A stretch of DNA of 64,000 bases from Meghimatium bilineatum (lineage: Eukaryota; Mollusca; Gastropoda; Stylommatophora; Philomycidae). Shown here one piece after another: positions 20,842-32,310 of this stretch. Numbering within the stretch: the first letter of the stretch is position 1; each line of letters begins with the position of its first letter. A model generated the notes under the pieces. That model had not been told where the DNA came from and ran no database searches. It worked only from the letters and a program-made list of their open reading frames with translations. The translations under genes and the position numbers were made by a program. The stretch covers positions 23,409,967 through 23,473,966 of the forward strand of contig CM067311.1 of the NCBI GenBank assembly GCA_034231615.1. Reading direction: 5' to 3'.

Positions 20842-22175
20842 TAATGAAGGATTATTACCCGAAAGCCAATGTGGTTTAAGGAAAGAACGTGAACAACTGT
20901 TATTGTCTTTTCTGTGGAAGATTATGACAAAATATGAATGACCACAGAAATTTATCACAATATCAAAATGGTGTAGCACTTGCGTGATGGAATGCAAGCT
21001 AGAGCTCGGGATGATGGAGTTATCTGAAACGTTTCCTGTTTCAAATGGGGTAAAACAGGGATGTGTATTAGCACTTACCCTGTTTAGCATCATGTTCTGT
21101 ACTATGTTGGATGATTCTTTCAGAGATCTGGACTTGGGAGTGGGCATCATAGACCACATAGATGGAAAATTGTTCAAACTTCGGCAGCTCTGCGCAAAAA
21201 TCAAAGTAAAATCACACACAATCAGGAATCTCCTAATTGCTGATGACTTTGCCTTAAAAGTCAACGTTGAGGCTGATCTACAAAGTATTATAGACAGATA
21301 CTCCAAAGCTTTTACCAATTTTCGACTTACTATTAATACGGAGAAAGCAAAAGTCATGTTACAACCAGCACCTGGCAAAAGCTATCTCGAACCCTGCATA
21401 AATGTAAATGGCGTAGAACAGAAAATTGTGAATATATTAACATACCTAGGTAGTATTTTATCACAAAATGGCAACGTTGATGATGAAGTGCATACAAGGA
21501 TCAAGCAGCACTTTCGGCAGATTGTTCGCAATTGTGTGGCGTAGAAATGATATTAACCTACAGACTATTCTGAAAGTTTACAGAGCAGTGGTACTTCCAG
21601 CGCTGTTATCCGCTAGTGAAACAAGGACTGTGTATAGACGTCATGTAAGAAAACTCAATCACTTTAAACCAACTTGTCTCAGAAAAATTATGAACATCAG
21701 ATGGCAAGAAAAGATTCAAGATAGCACTATCCTTGTCAGATCTGGTATCCCTAGTGTTGACACTATACTGATGTAGACACAGATTCGCTGGGCAGGTCAT
21801 TTAGTATGTATACCAGACCACCGCCTGCCAAAGATACTTCTCTATGGTAAGCTGGAGAAGGGTACACGATATCAAAATGGCAAAAAAAAGCGCTACAAGG
21901 ACTCGTTAAAGAACTCACTGAAAGCCTTTGAACAGACTAAGATACATGAGAAGAACTTGCACCAAATAGATATATATGGCGCTCTACAATCACAAGGGTG
22001 CATCATCTTGTAAAAAGAGGAGAAATGAAGCAGCTCAACAGCGGAGAGTAGCTAGAAAGTCACGGATAGACCAAAATCCTTCTACAGTGGTCATTCCATG
22101 ACCGAACTATCCAAGACATTTGCAGCTCGAACAGGGCTTATTAAACATCTATCAAATATTAGGCATGGACATAAT
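20842..22175 (+). pseudogene. RTE-like LINE (copy F): RT through C-terminal finger, decayed
   Basis: Plus-strand RT. LLPESQCGL at 20850, then a frameshifted stretch. From 20984 the frame has SNGVKQGCVLALTLFSIMF (motif B), NLLIADDFAL (motif C) and LTYLGSILSQNGNVDDEV. A frameshift near 21490 leads to ILKVYRAVVLPALLSASET and CLRKIMNIRWQEKIQ. After a stop at 21774 come IRWAGHLVCIPDHRLPK and a KKKRYKDSLK basic segment, and a degraded terminal zinc-knuckle-like string (TFAARTGLIKHL) near 22120. This is the usual order for this RTE-like lineage. At least three lesions. Confidence 0.88.
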
Positions 22176-22247
22176 TCTAACTGCATTTTTAAAAGTGGAT
22201 GTAACAAATGGTCACCATCACTTGCAACGTACGAACAACAAAACATA

Positions 22248-22385
22248 TGTTCAGTCAAGCGTATGTTTAATTAGCTCAACTGATTATGATATTTTGTGTC
22301 GTTTATGTGAGCTGTGTTCAGTCAGGCGTATGTTGTAATTAGCTCAACTGATAGCTATATTTTGTGTCTTTTATGTGAGCTATAA
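22248..22385. repeat. two tandem copies of a ~70-bp unit
   Basis: GTTCAGTCA(A/G)GCGTATGTT, AATTAGCTCAACTGAT and TTTTATGTGAGCT-type strings repeat twice. A third partial start (GTTCAGTCATGCG) lies at about 22394. Confidence 0.8.
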
Positions 22386-22440
22386 TCTCGTATGTTCAGT
22401 CATGCGAGGGAATTCGGTGTTTTTGAATACCTTATTTCAG

Positions 22441-22634
22441 ACTCTCCTGCTTCCTCTGCCAAAAACTTTGATCTTGCCCGATCATTTTCCATGTCGGACA
22501 CAGAATTTCATACACAATCTTTGCAATTAACAGAAGCTAGTATATCAACTTTGCATCTAGCACCTAGGGGAAGAATTAAAGTAACATCAATTAGAAACAA
22601 TAGAATAGCTGATGCACTTCAAATAATATTATAA
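22441..22634 (+). CDS. possible small terminal exon, unrecognised
   Basis: CCTTATTTCAG at 22430-22440 is a plausible acceptor. It is followed by about 64 open codons: SPASSAKNFDLARSFSMSD near the start, LHLAPRGRIKVTSIRNNRI near the end, then TAA. Composition is protein-like and no TE motif is recognised. There is no upstream partner exon or strong poly(A) signal, so this may be chance or a fragment of an unrecognised element. Confidence 0.25.
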
Positions 22635-22669
22635 ACTTCATGTGTTCTATAATAATCACGCTTTCTGAA

Positions 22670-22992
22670 TTGTAAGTGTCGTGTGATGTATTCTCTCCAG
22701 AACGTTGTTTTCCCTATGAACCCACTGAACCCTTTTCTGTCTTGGTCATGCGGCTTGCATTTTCCGACGTTGTATTCATGTTATCTTTAATGTCGTCAGT
22801 CCCTCGTCTTCTTGGTCTGTCCTTTCTCCTCAACCCAGGTGCTCTACCCTCCATTATTTGTCTTTCTAAACAGTCGTATCTTTGTATATGACCAAACAGG
22901 TGTAGGTTCCTTTTTTCTATTCTGTTTAGTAACCAACACTCTGACATTTGCAATCTGTTTATAATATCTGAGTTTCTTTTTTTTTCTTTCAT
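22670..22992 (-). pseudogene. RTE-like LINE 3' end (family D-like)
   Basis: The minus-strand frame contains MSECWLLNRIEKRNLHLFGH, a RAPGLRRKDRPRRR basic region and a short terminal segment with TTFWREYITRHL. The plus-strand copy at 61881-62145 ends in the same way (TIFWKEYVT), so the two belong to one subfamily. Truncated 5' of the GH motif region. Confidence 0.8.
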
Positions 22993-24299
22993 GATATTCT
23001 AAGATATTCTGTAGCAGTTCACCTCAAAGAAGTTGATCTTCTTTGCAGCTTTTTAGCAGGTCTGTAGCAATTACAATATCCTTTCTGGCTCAGGAATACG
23101 TGATGCCTTTTATCTCATGGTCAAGGACTAGCGTAGGAAACAAAAAAATTATAGTGTCAGGAATACCAGAGAAATAAAATTAAATGGTAAGGGAGAGTAA
23201 GAAATGGCAGTATCCATTATTTCTGTCACTTCCTTGTGGTCTTGTTCAGTTGTTTTATTTCGGTGTTACTGGATATATATTTCATAATTTCTATTTGCCC
23301 AAGTATATTTTGATGTAATTTAAAAAAAATTATTTTAGTATCTTTCATACTCGTTCGTTCACTATTCTGTTCTCTTTTTTCTTTCTTCTTCTTATCTGGT
23401 TGTACTTGTCCTTTTTCTCTCTCATCTTCTTACACACTCTCCCTTAAGATTTACTTTTATTTCTCTTATCATTCCTTTGCTTTCTTCCTCCAGCCCTCAT
23501 TATATTATATAGTGTCTTTACGTAGAATTCATTATTCCTCTAGCTTCTTCTGTCTTGATGAATACATTTTCGTTGAAATGTCGTCTGTCTTTGGGTTTGT
23601 TGTTAGCATACATATTGGGAATAGATGTTACTTATTTCATTTTTTCTTATATTGCCGTGTGTTGTCCAAGCTCCTGCAATTCCAGCACGTTTGCTCCCCG
23701 ACATTCAAGGTTTATATCCTCCACGGAAATTTATGACAGAATAACCTGTAATTATACACATTACAACAATCACATCGTGTAGAAACTGAATTTAGCGTTA
23801 GAGAGAAATGAGTATTTATTTAGCGTTCGTTGACAAACTCCTGCCACTGTCTTGTTGTAGAACACTTTCCCTTGTAGATTTTCAGCTGGATACCGTATCG
23901 CAGTTTTATATGCGCAAATGGTCCTACATATCATATTTTGTTGGTTGTTTGTTTTCGAACCTCATGATTTGCGAGCGATTTCCTATTTTCAATGGGGGTA
24001 TTTCTCCAAGCTTTCTTTCATACCCAGGAGGCTTCAGCTTACGGCTTAGTACAATGCCTATTGAAGGAGCCTTCTACTCAGAGGGGGGTACATGTCACAA
24101 GAGGAGCTGATAATTTGTTTGGGTCAGCATTGTGTGTATTTCCTCCTACGAGATGCATCGCAGCCAGGAAGCTATCCCTTGTGAAGGAAGACCATTCAAT
24201 TACTACCCTTTGTGTCCCTAGATCCCAGACCTAATTTCTTCTGTATGAGCCGTATTGGGCACCGTCGACAGTCGAATTAGCTTCAGGGTTGATACACCT
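22993..24299. other. mostly unassigned AT-rich DNA
   Basis: No recognisable gene. The stretch 23990-24240 has moderately protein-like plus frames (e.g. LKEPSTQRGVHVTRGADN), and a partly similar string (TTTC(T/C)TTGAGAGCTTTATTTCATAC-like) occurs near 31650. This suggests another low-copy dispersed repeat. Confidence 0.35.
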
Positions 24300-24500
24300 T
24301 CATAGACGAGGTGCTGCTTTGCCAAACACGTCAGGGGTCTGGGATTTGACGTGTGCATTTCGCACGCATCCGTCTCGTCCGATTGTTATGACCTTCCATT
24401 CCGTTGCCAGTCGTGACTGTGCTTTTTGACTATTCGCCATTGCGCATATCACCCAGAGAACTAGGTAGATTATGCCATCTCGGACGAGGAGCTTCGCAGT
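24300..24500 (-). other. possible retroelement polyprotein C-terminus, uncertain
   Basis: The minus frame contains AKLLVRDGIIYLVLW and TIGRDGCVRNAHVKSQTPDV, ending PRL-stop at 24300. The GRDG-VR-AHVK pattern recalls the C-terminal domain that follows integrase in BEL/Pao-type polyproteins. The match is short and I cannot confirm it. Family X starts immediately beyond (24545). Confidence 0.25.
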
Positions 24501-24544
24501 AGGCACTTGTGTGTTGAACCAAATTCTCTCTGTATGTTTGTTTG

Positions 24545-25612
24545 TTTGTTTGTTCGCTCCATTGTAACCAGCACGGATATCCGTGAAATTTCCACCTGGA
24601 GCGTGATTACGTTGTGCCACCATTATGCGCCTTGTAGGCCCAGCATATCCGATTTCGGCATGCCTTGACAATTCGGGTTGGCAACGCTAGCCTGTGACAG
24701 CCTTCCTATATGTCGCCATGCAGCGAATGTGTACTGATTCTACGCCGAGACGGTTTGTCCTTCACGTCTGTCTTGCATGAGACGTTCCGCCGCCAGTGAA
24801 CTTGCCTCTCGTAATTAGACGTATTGTGCCCGTGCTCATCGGGTACTGAACCTTTTCTCGTCCTCAAGCCTGGTTCAGGTTTAGAAAGAACTTGACAGAA
24901 GAGTTGGGCTCGGACTCGTTCGCCTTCTTAGCCGAAGCGTTGCTTACCAACGTCGTGAGCCCCTCGTCCGTCTGAATCTGTACACATATTTAGGAACGTT
25001 AGGGACTTACGCTTCTAGAGCTGAACAGTGCTTGTCACCTCGGACTGCTATGCCTGTACCCATCGGGTACTGTACCTTAACTCTCAGCGAGCATGCTTCC
25101 GGTATAGGAAAATCTCGACAGTAGAGTTGGGCCCAAGCTGGGATCACCGGTAACTAGAAGCCTGTCTCGAGCAAACAACGCTTTAGTTCCGATTTCATTG
25201 AACCGTTTACCGTGCTCTTTACACACGGCGCTGCCCTCTAGCGCTGTGCATCTCTCTCAGTGTACTCATTGTGCTTTTACTTTTATTGGGACATCTGCCT
25301 GCTTCGTAACGACTACATTGGTCGCCCCTCCAATGCCCTACCGAACTTAATAGCTTTACTGTGTGTCGACAGTGTTGCTGCATGTGTTGGTACAGAGGTG
25401 TCGGGGATATTGCCTGTCTTTTTGCGGTCAAATCTCTCTCCATCTGTTACTTCCACATTCACGGACACGATTCCCAAAAAGTTTTGCCAGAATCAGCACG
25501 AGCCGCTGTATTTCTGTTACCAGGGTACACGACGAGGAGGCACTTTTGGGATCTTGGTTATCTGTTAACCCTCGGTCCGCCAAGAGCAATGCGTTCCCTT
25601 TGTTAGGCAATG
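24545..25612 (-). mobile_element. dispersed family X, copy 2 (well preserved)
   Basis: About 1.07 kb, closely similar to 44095-45172. On the minus strand, conserved frame segments run from the 25.6-kb end: NALLLADRGLTDNQDPKSAS, then AISPTPLYQHMQQH, GDQCSRYEAGRCPNKSKST with MSTLREMHSARGQRRV, and finally SRHAEIGYAGPTRRIM, NHAPGGNFTDIRAGYNGAN. The end is a (AAAC)n tail (plus strand GTTTGTTTGTTTGTTTG at about 24538-24556). A conserved frame with a simple-repeat 3' tail fits a non-LTR retroelement, but no RT or endonuclease motif is visible. The family identity is unknown to me. Confidence 0.8.
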
Positions 25613-26039
25613 GCGACAGTCGAGTCAGGCTATGTTTGCAGTGTCTTCAATGTCAAGGACTTGCTCCTTCATCCCTCTACGCTGCCTATAGAGCTCAGAA
25701 TCGGACTCTCAACACTGTTTCGGTCAGAAATTTGAACAATGTGCTCCCCGACATTTGTTCAATGCGTGTCCTGTGCGCAATTGGAAGCTGTATTAAAAAT
25801 TTTTTTTCCTTACCCTGGAGTGTATGTTCAAGTTGGCGTATCCAATACGTGATTAATGGCTCCTGCTTTGAATGGGGTCAATTGTGTTGGCTTCAGTGTG
25901 TTCTCAAGCATTAACAGCAAGTCGGTCTCGTTATAGAAAATTTTAGCTGCTTTGCCATTATATCGATTCATATACACGACGCTGCTTCTAGCAAGTGTTG
26001 CCTTTTTCCATATTCAAAGTGTACTCATAGGATCATCAT
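25613..26039. other. no gene seen
   Basis: Between two family X copies. Open plus frame to about 25914 lacks recognisable motifs and looks incidental. Confidence 0.35.
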
Positions 26040-26376
26040 ATCTTAGCGGGATCTATCCATGTCGGGATGTCGATATTGACCGCACCTTCAATGTTTCTGT
26101 ATTCTTGGGTGACCGACACGGAATGCGCAGACGTCTTACGTTACTGTGTGCCGACAGTTCTGCTGGGTGTGCTGGCGTGGAGGTCTCGAGAATATTTCTT
26201 GTCTCTGTGCAGGAAATTCTCATTCCATCTGCAGCCTCCACATCCACGGACACGAGTCTAAAGTGTTGGCCAGCTGTTTCCAGAATGCACCACGGGGAAG
26301 CACTTCTAGGATCTTGGTTATCTGCTAACCCTGGATCCACCGAGAGCAATGCGGAACCATTTGCACCCATATGCAC
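26040..26376 (-). repeat. dispersed family X, copy 3 (5' part only)
   Basis: Aligns to the 25360-25612 end of copy 2: TGTGCCGACAGT, TCCACGGACACGA, AGGATCTTGGTTATCTGCTA and GAGAGCAATGCGGAACC. On the minus strand it encodes NGSALLSVDPGLADNQDPRS. It stops short of the tail half. Confidence 0.75.
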
Positions 26377-26429
26377 ACCCATATTATCCCTAAAAATATT
26401 AGTTTTGGTTAAAGACATGCTCTGTGGCG

Positions 26430-26620
26430 GCTAGGTCCAGATTGTGCCTGTGATGGCTGAGGTACTAGGTTTGAATCCTATCGTAGGCAATTGTGTACCC
26501 CATCGTTTACAAGGCAATCGCGAACTACTGAACGTAAATGCTGCTAAGAAAAAAGTGCTTTACAACCAAAAATGCAGGATGGCTACATCCTGTGTAGGAT
26601 AAGCTACCAATTTTTTTTTA
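26430..26620 (+). mobile_element. probable tRNA-derived SINE (different family)
   Basis: AGGTTTGAATCCT at about 26467-26479 is an excellent B box, preceded about 35-40 bp upstream by a weak A-box-like GTGGCGGCTAGG. A non-tRNA body and an (A/T)-rich end follow, including GTAGGATAAGCTACC and T9. Single copy in this window. Confidence 0.5.
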
Positions 26621-26812
26621 AAAGTCAGGGTGACTGGACAAGAAACTGAAGAAAAAAAGCATGAAACGAGCTGAACTATTCATTAGCACCGCCAGGCTTC
26701 ATTTATACAGATGATATGTGACTTAGCCCATAAGCAACAAGACGTGGAACAAGTGAAACAACAAATCAGACAAACTTTAATCATTAGTAATAGTAGCAGC
26801 AACAACAACAGA

Positions 26813-27775
26813 AGTGGTAGTAATAGTTGTAGTAATTGTCGTAGTAGTGGTAGTAATAGTTGTAGTAATTGTCGTAGTAGTGGTAGTAATAGTTGTAGTA
26901 ATTGTCGTAGTAGTGGTAGTAATAGTTGTAGTAATTGTCGTAGTAGTGGTAGTAATAGTTGTAGTAATTGTCGTAGTAGTGGTAGTAATAGTTGTAGTAA
27001 TTGTCGTAGTAGTGGTAGTAATAGTTGTAGTAATTGTCGTAGTAGTGGTAGTAATAGTTGTAGTAATCGTCGTAGTAGTGGTAGTAATAGTTGTAGTAAT
27101 CGTCGTAGTAGTGGTAGTAATAGTTGTAGTAATCGTCGTAGTAGTGGTAGTAATAGTTGTAGTAATCGTCGTAGTAGTGGTAGTAATAGTTGTAGTAATC
27201 GTCGTAGTAGTGGTAGTAATAGTTGTAGTAATTGTCGTAGTAGTGGTAGTAATAGTTGTAGTAATCGTCGTAGTAGTGGTAGTAATAGTTGTAGTAATCG
27301 TCGTAGTAGTGGTAGTAATAGTTGTAGTAATCGTCGTAGTAGTGGTAGTAATAGTTGTAGTAATCGTCGTAGTAGTGGTAGTAATAGTTGTAGTAATCGT
27401 CGTAGTAGTGGTAGTAATAGTTGTAGTAATTGTCGTAGTAGTGGTAGTAATAGTTGTAGTAATCGTCGTAGTAGTGGTAGTAATAGTTGTAGTAATCGTC
27501 GTAGTAGTGGTAGTAATAGTTGTAGTAATTGTCGTAGTAGTGGTAGTAATAGTTGTAGTAATTGTCGTAGTAGTGGTAGTAATAGTTGTAGTAATCGTCG
27601 TAGTAGTGGTAGTAATAGTTGTAGTAATCGTCGTAGTAGTGGTAGTAATAGTTGTAGTAATTGTCGTAGTAGTGGTAGTAATAGTTGTAGTAATCGTCGT
27701 AGTAGTGGTAGTAATAGTTGTAGTAATTGTCGTAGTAGTGGTAGTAATAGTTGTAGTAATCGTCGTAGTAGTGGT
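26813..27775. repeat. 33-bp minisatellite, ~29 copies differing at one T/C position
   Basis: The unit starts AGTGGTAGTAATAGTTGTAG and ends TAAT(T/C)GTCGT. Copies are otherwise essentially identical. In order along the plus strand the variable base is T in the first 7 copies, then C in 5, T, C in 5, T, C in 2, T in 2, C in 2, then T, C, T, C. The period is divisible by 3 and the unit lacks stops in several frames, so long open frames on both strands are artefacts. Made of AGT/TGT-type triplets. Confidence 0.97.
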
Positions 27776-27844
27776 AGTAGAAATTGCATAAGTGAAAAGC
27801 AGTAGAAAAAAATAGATGAGAAATCTACTTTCAGCTCTGTGATT

Positions 27845-27920
27845 TAATAATAACTTACTGGATTGCGAACACCATCCAGCGGAGAGTGAATCCAGCTCCC
27901 TACCACCAAACTACGTCGGC
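27845..27920 (-). mobile_element. possible tRNA-like SINE head
   Basis: The minus strand reads TAGTTTGGTGGTAGGGAGCT followed about 30 nt later by GGTGTTCGCAATCC, resembling tRNA A and B boxes with a 2-nt insertion in the B box. No clear downstream body or tail. Confidence 0.4.
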
Positions 27921-29299
27921 TGGAATAAAAATTGAAGAAAGCTTATTCATTTATAAACTTTATAAGCACAGAATTTTAAGAACAAATTATGAGGTAATTA
28001 TAGCCAATATGAAAAGCGTTGTATAATACGAAATTTCCGTGAAAACTTTGATAAAATTAAAAGAAACAATACGGCAGCTGAGCCTACATTAATTAGCGAA
28101 ACGAAATAGGGGCAGCTTAGCAGTGTTAGCATATGTATCGATAAAGATGCAGTACGCATATTACAGTCGTGAAGACTGCTGCCAAATGCATATATGTGCG
28201 CGCTACCCACTGATATGCTACTCGCCCTCTTTGAACTAGCTGGTCGCACATCTTTTCATTTTGTAGCACTCCTGAAGTTTGTAACAAACGTACAGCTTAT
28301 TTTTCTGTAGCTGGAAAGCTCAGTAAACAGGCATCTCCGATTAAATTAACCATTTTGTTTTTACGACAACACGATTTTCTTGTCACGTGATTTCATTGAC
28401 GACACTAACGTTGCGCATACTAAAGCATAGATGTGATGAAGCTGCGCATAATATTTAAATGTTAGAATGTAGGCACAGCTGTGCTTATTGTATTAAATTA
28501 AATTGAGCATATACTCATATGAATCCGACTTTAATTGTAAGATACAGAGTTGATACAATCTGAATGACTTAAACTTGAAAAGTATTTCCTTGCGTCAGAT
28601 AGTACAATGCATACTTTTTGTGAATGTGGAAGCAGGAAGATATAAAGACAAGTGGACCATTATAAATTTAGTGATCACAGTACAGGGTTGCCACAAAATT
28701 GAAACATATTATTGGTAAGAATGTCAAAAGTAATAACTTGTGTGCAGAAACTGCCGAATATACAACAATAACATGAGCTTGAATTTAGCAAAACGCAATT
28801 AAAAGACAGATTTTAAAACATGCAATTTACTGGGGGAAGAAACAAGCCACGGATTTGTGTCACGTTAAAGTTGCTAGAATTACATCGGCCATGTTCTTAT
28901 AATGGGTGAAAACATACTTCCTTAACAACCATTATGTGGGAGGCAAAGGGAAACAGAAAAGTCGGTCGCCGAACAGAAACTACGAAGTAAAATCAACAGA
29001 TAAATCTCAGCTTTGTGCATAGCAATACACAAGAACTACAGAAACTTACAAGCCGCTTGACATGGAAAGAAATGACTACTAACCTATGTAGCATCTATTA
29101 CCCAAACGGAACTAACCAGCTAATCAAGAGTTCTAATACTAATAACTGTGTCTAGAAGATTCAGTTTTATTCTATTTATTGGTTGTGTTTGAAAGCAGTT
29201 AGGAGAGACACAGTTCTACCAACACATTTACTTACTGGTGTAACTAATATATTTCATATATCGATATAAACTTGAAATGTGTCGTACTCTTCTTTTTTG
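27921..29299. other. no gene seen
   Basis: About 1.4 kb of AT-rich unique-looking sequence. No long open frames, tandem repeats or TE motifs recognised; an intron or intergenic stretch. Confidence 0.4.
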
Positions 29300-29545
29300 G
29301 AATTCATTCACAAACTCCCGCAGATTATCAGAATGAAGTCCAGTGAACTGAATGTGATGTGTCATGGTGTACAGCTTTCTTGCGATAGCTATTTGTTTCG
29401 TCCTGACACATCAAACGTCAGGATGGCTTTTGGGTCACATTGACCCTATATATTATGGAACAGTCAACTCCATCGCCAAAACACACTTAGTCGCTTCTTA
29501 CGATATTCGTGGAATGTAAACAGTGTTGCTATACTTTGCTTCCCT
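29300..29545 (-). repeat. GAA-tail dispersed family, copy 3
   Basis: The plus strand begins TTCATTCACAAACTCCCGCA and TGATGTGTCATGGT, the reverse complement of the 3' end. Further on GGGTCACATTGACCC, GTCGCTTCTTACGA and CAGTGTTGCTATA correspond to AGGGTCAAAG, TCGTACGAAGCGAC and TGTAGCAACACTG-type strings in the copies at 12105 and 56400. Confidence 0.7.
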
Positions 29546-30079
29546 ATCGCACCCCTTCACTCAACATCCAAGTCACAGGCACACGAAAAGTGTAAAAACG
29601 AGTACATTTTCAAATTGACGAAAAAAGCAGTTGTTATCATCAGTGACTTTCAAAATGGACAAATATACAATTTAGTCAGGAAATGGAAACTATGGCAGCA
29701 CTGTCCTGGTAATATATGACAGACAGATCTGATAAGATAAGAAAGCAGACTTTCGTCTTCATAAAACTGGTCGATGTACTAACTGATGTATATTTTGAGA
29801 ACATTAAGTGTCCTTAGATCAGAAGCTGTCACGACCTTTTGCCGCTAATGTAAGCAAGATTCTATAACATGAAGATGAGTATCAGGTCTCGCAGTGTGCA
29901 CATGTTATCATGACGTTGACAACCATATATCACTGATATTGAACGTCCATAAAGAGTTAATACGACATCAACAAGTATCTACGTGCAATCACGTACAAAG
30001 GTAGTCGTAAATTGAGCAGCTGATATCTTCAATCTTGCAACTCTCACTATTTGCAAGTGCAATAATCATCGTAGTGATT
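29546..30079. other. no gene seen
   Basis: AT-rich sequence without recognisable coding content or repeats. Confidence 0.4.
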
Positions 30080-30487
30080 CGTAGTGTTATGGTGTACGGT
30101 AGCGAATGGTAGTGAAGCTATAAGGAACGGTAGTGTACAGTAGTGAACAGAAGTGTACAGTAGTGAACAGAAGTGTACGGTAGCGAGCGGTAGTGAAGCT
30201 ATAGTGAACGGTAGTGTTCGGTAGTGTACGGTAGTGAAGCTATAGTGAATGGTAGTGTTCGGTAGCGAACGGTAGTGAAGCTATAGTGAACGGTAGTGTT
30301 CGGTAGTGAAGCTATAGTGAACGGTAGTGTTCGGTAGTGAAGCTATAGTGAACAGTAGTGTTCGGTAGTGTACGGTAGGGAAGCTATAGTGAACGGTAGT
30401 GTTCGGTAGTGTACGGTAGTGAAGCTATAGTGAACGGTAGTGTTCGGTAGTGTACGGTAGTGAAGCTATAGTGAACGGTAGTGTACG
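30080..30487. repeat. minisatellite with ~10-bp subunits organised into ~30-40-bp higher-order units
   Basis: Built from AGTG(A/T)(A/T)CGGT decamers interspersed with AGTGAAGCTAT. The larger unit (GAAGCTATAGTGAACGGTAG then TGTTCGGTAGTGTACGGT) recurs with optional loss of one decamer. The array ends exactly where the LINE tail at 30488 begins. Confidence 0.92.
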
Positions 30488-30780
30488 GGCATCGTCATCA
30501 TCATGAAGTATGATCTCCGCATCGAAGGTTGGCTGCAAAAGACTTCCAAAATATGTCTCTTGCCTTTGTGGTTCACTCTGCTAGACTGTAACCTGTTCAT
30601 CTCGCGAGTCAAATTTTCAATCTCACCTGCAATGAAAGACATACCATTTGCTAACTTGACCTGACACATTCTCAAAAAGATGCCAAAAGACGAAGCCTTT
30701 TGGATGCCCTTTAATATGAAGATGGGCACATTACAATAAACGTCGTAGCAATTTGAAAAGTTGATAAAAAGCAAACACTA
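30488..30780 (-). pseudogene. LINE family D 3' end abutting the minisatellite
   Basis: On the minus strand it shares with the plus-strand element at 5880-6000 the TGAACAGGTTACAGTCTAGC string, then GAGTG(A/C)ACCAC, GCAGCCAACCTTCGATGCGG and a (TGA)n tail (plus CATCGTCATCATCATCATG at 30488-30505). The upstream part (to about 30780) is more diverged. Confidence 0.75.
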
Positions 30781-30907
30781 AGGTACAACAACACGAAGGT
30801 GACAGAGAACACATCTGACAACCTAAAGGCTTAATTTATTGCAATACTTTACTTTTCAGTTGTCTATTTGAGAGCTAAAGGGGAATAAGTAGTTTTCATT
30901 GAACCGT

Positions 30908-31137
30908 GGCTCTTGACTTTACAGGCCTTCTAGTTGAATTAATGAGGCCTTGATTCGGTACATTTTTTATTATTGTCACGTTTTCCATTTGTTACTATTT
31001 ATATACTTGTGGTAGAATTGGCTATTTTTGGCATGTGATTCTAAGTATATAAATATACATACACGGGAATAATCAAGAAAATGAACGAATGAAGGTCTCA
31101 TTAATTCAGCTAGAAGGCCTGTAATGTCGAGAGCAAC
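30908..31137. mobile_element. long-TIR MITE family T, copy 2 (~230 bp)
   Basis: Terminal arms of about 48 bp (30908-30956 and 31089-31137) pair at roughly 90%: GCTCTTGACTTTACAGGCCT on the left against the inverted GCTCTCGACATTACAGGCCT on the right, then TTAATGAG(G/A)CCTT. The interior has GGCTATTTTTGGCATGTGAT, shared with 19930-19955. No coding capacity. Confidence 0.85.
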
Positions 31138-31340
31138 GCATAAGCTCCATCATCCTTTACATGATTTGTAATTTTACTAAAGTTTTACCTTTACATGGAT
31201 GTCATTTTTTTTTAAAACGTTTCATTGCATTCAAATTCATTGATGATTCTCAGAATTTATGTATGATTCTCAGAATATCTACTTTAGTAAACGCTCAATT
31301 GCTTTACTGTTAGTTTTGATTCCCCCAGTAATTACGAAGG

Positions 31341-31590
31341 AATCTCCCTTGCGTAGTGGTTAAGCTGTTCGTCTTGTGTTCAAGCGGTCATGGGTTCTAA
31401 TCCGGCTCGTATCATCCTGTGTACAAGGTGTATTTTTTTTTAGATTCCCGTGGATTATCGATTCAAGCTACGGAGCTACGTGCTATGAGTGGCATTCTCG
31501 GCAGACACGTGCCGCTTCGTTGAGAAAGACGGAGTACACATGGACAACTTAGTGCAGTTAAGTCAACCCTCTACGTCCTTTGAACCCTTT
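31341..31590 (+). mobile_element. tRNA-derived SINE, copy 2 (best promoter)
   Basis: A-box-like GCGTAGTGGTTAAGC at 31351-31365 and a near-consensus B box GGTTCTAATCC at 31393-31403 form a pol III type 2 promoter. The body continues with ACGGAGCTACGTGCTATG, GCCGCTTCGTTGAGAAAG and GGAGTACACATGG. The same body, in the minus orientation, is at 19165-19415 and 37945-38165. The 3' end is near CCTTTGAACCC. Confidence 0.85.
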
Positions 31591-31699
31591 TGAATTTCGA
31601 ACAATAGAGATTTTGTAACCTTTAGTGCAATTTTCTTGTGGGGTGGGGGATTTCCTTGAGAGCTTTATTTCATACGCAGGGGCTCTAATTCTCAAACGC

Positions 31700-32249
31700 G
31701 TGGAATGCTTTGCGGAAAGACACACCGTATTATACTGGCTGCTAACTCATTCAATAAACTATTAAATATCTGGCATTCAAAAACACTAAGAAATAACACA
31801 AAACTCAAAATCTTCAACTCCTGCATAATTCCAACATTAACATATGGATGCGAAAGTTGGAAAGCAGCATCAAACTTAGAACAAAGACTAAACACCTTTG
31901 AAAATAAATATCTTAGAAGGCTACTGAACGTTGGCCAGACTTCAAATCAAACACAGTTGTCAGATCAGAATCAAAACACGAATATATGTATCCACCTATA
32001 TTAGAAAACGTCGCTGGAATTACATCGCTACGAATGGATACTGAAAGACTTCCCTGGCAAGCTTTGATGTGGTCACCAAAGGGCAAGAGAAAACGAGGAA
32101 AACCAAAAGAAATTTTAGGTATAACTATTACAAGAGAACTTTTCACAATCAGGATCAGAAACAATCAGAAAAGCAAATTGCAATTAAACGAAAGACATGA
32201 AAATATGGCATCCGTCCTATGTGTCATCTTTGGCTCTAAAGGAATAACT

Positions 32250-32288
<39 letters not shown>

Positions 32289-32310
32289 TTAACTAACTAA
32301 CTAACTAACA
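31700..32310 (+). pseudogene. LINE family E copy 2 with (ACTA)n tail
   Basis: Plus-strand C-terminal LINE region: AANSFNKLLNIWHSKTL, KIFNSCIIPTLTYGCESWK and KYLRRLLNVGQ. After a frameshift come PKGKRKRGKPKEILG and the terminal ASVLCVIFGSKG. The stop falls in an (ACTA)n run that extends to about 32310. It is a sibling of the insertion at 45747-46853, which ends TSALCANFSAKGK with an (ATGA)n tail. Confidence 0.88.

Noticed and set aside
24300-24671. BEL/Pao retrotransposon polyprotein end
   Set aside because: The match is limited to a GRDG-V-R pattern; no integrase or LTR seen, so only listed as an uncertain feature.
26711-27805. 364-codon serine-rich, 325-codon valine/isoleucine-rich and 368-codon leucine-rich frames on both strands
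   Set aside because: All come from the same 33-bp minisatellite; the period is divisible by three and the unit lacks stops in several frames.
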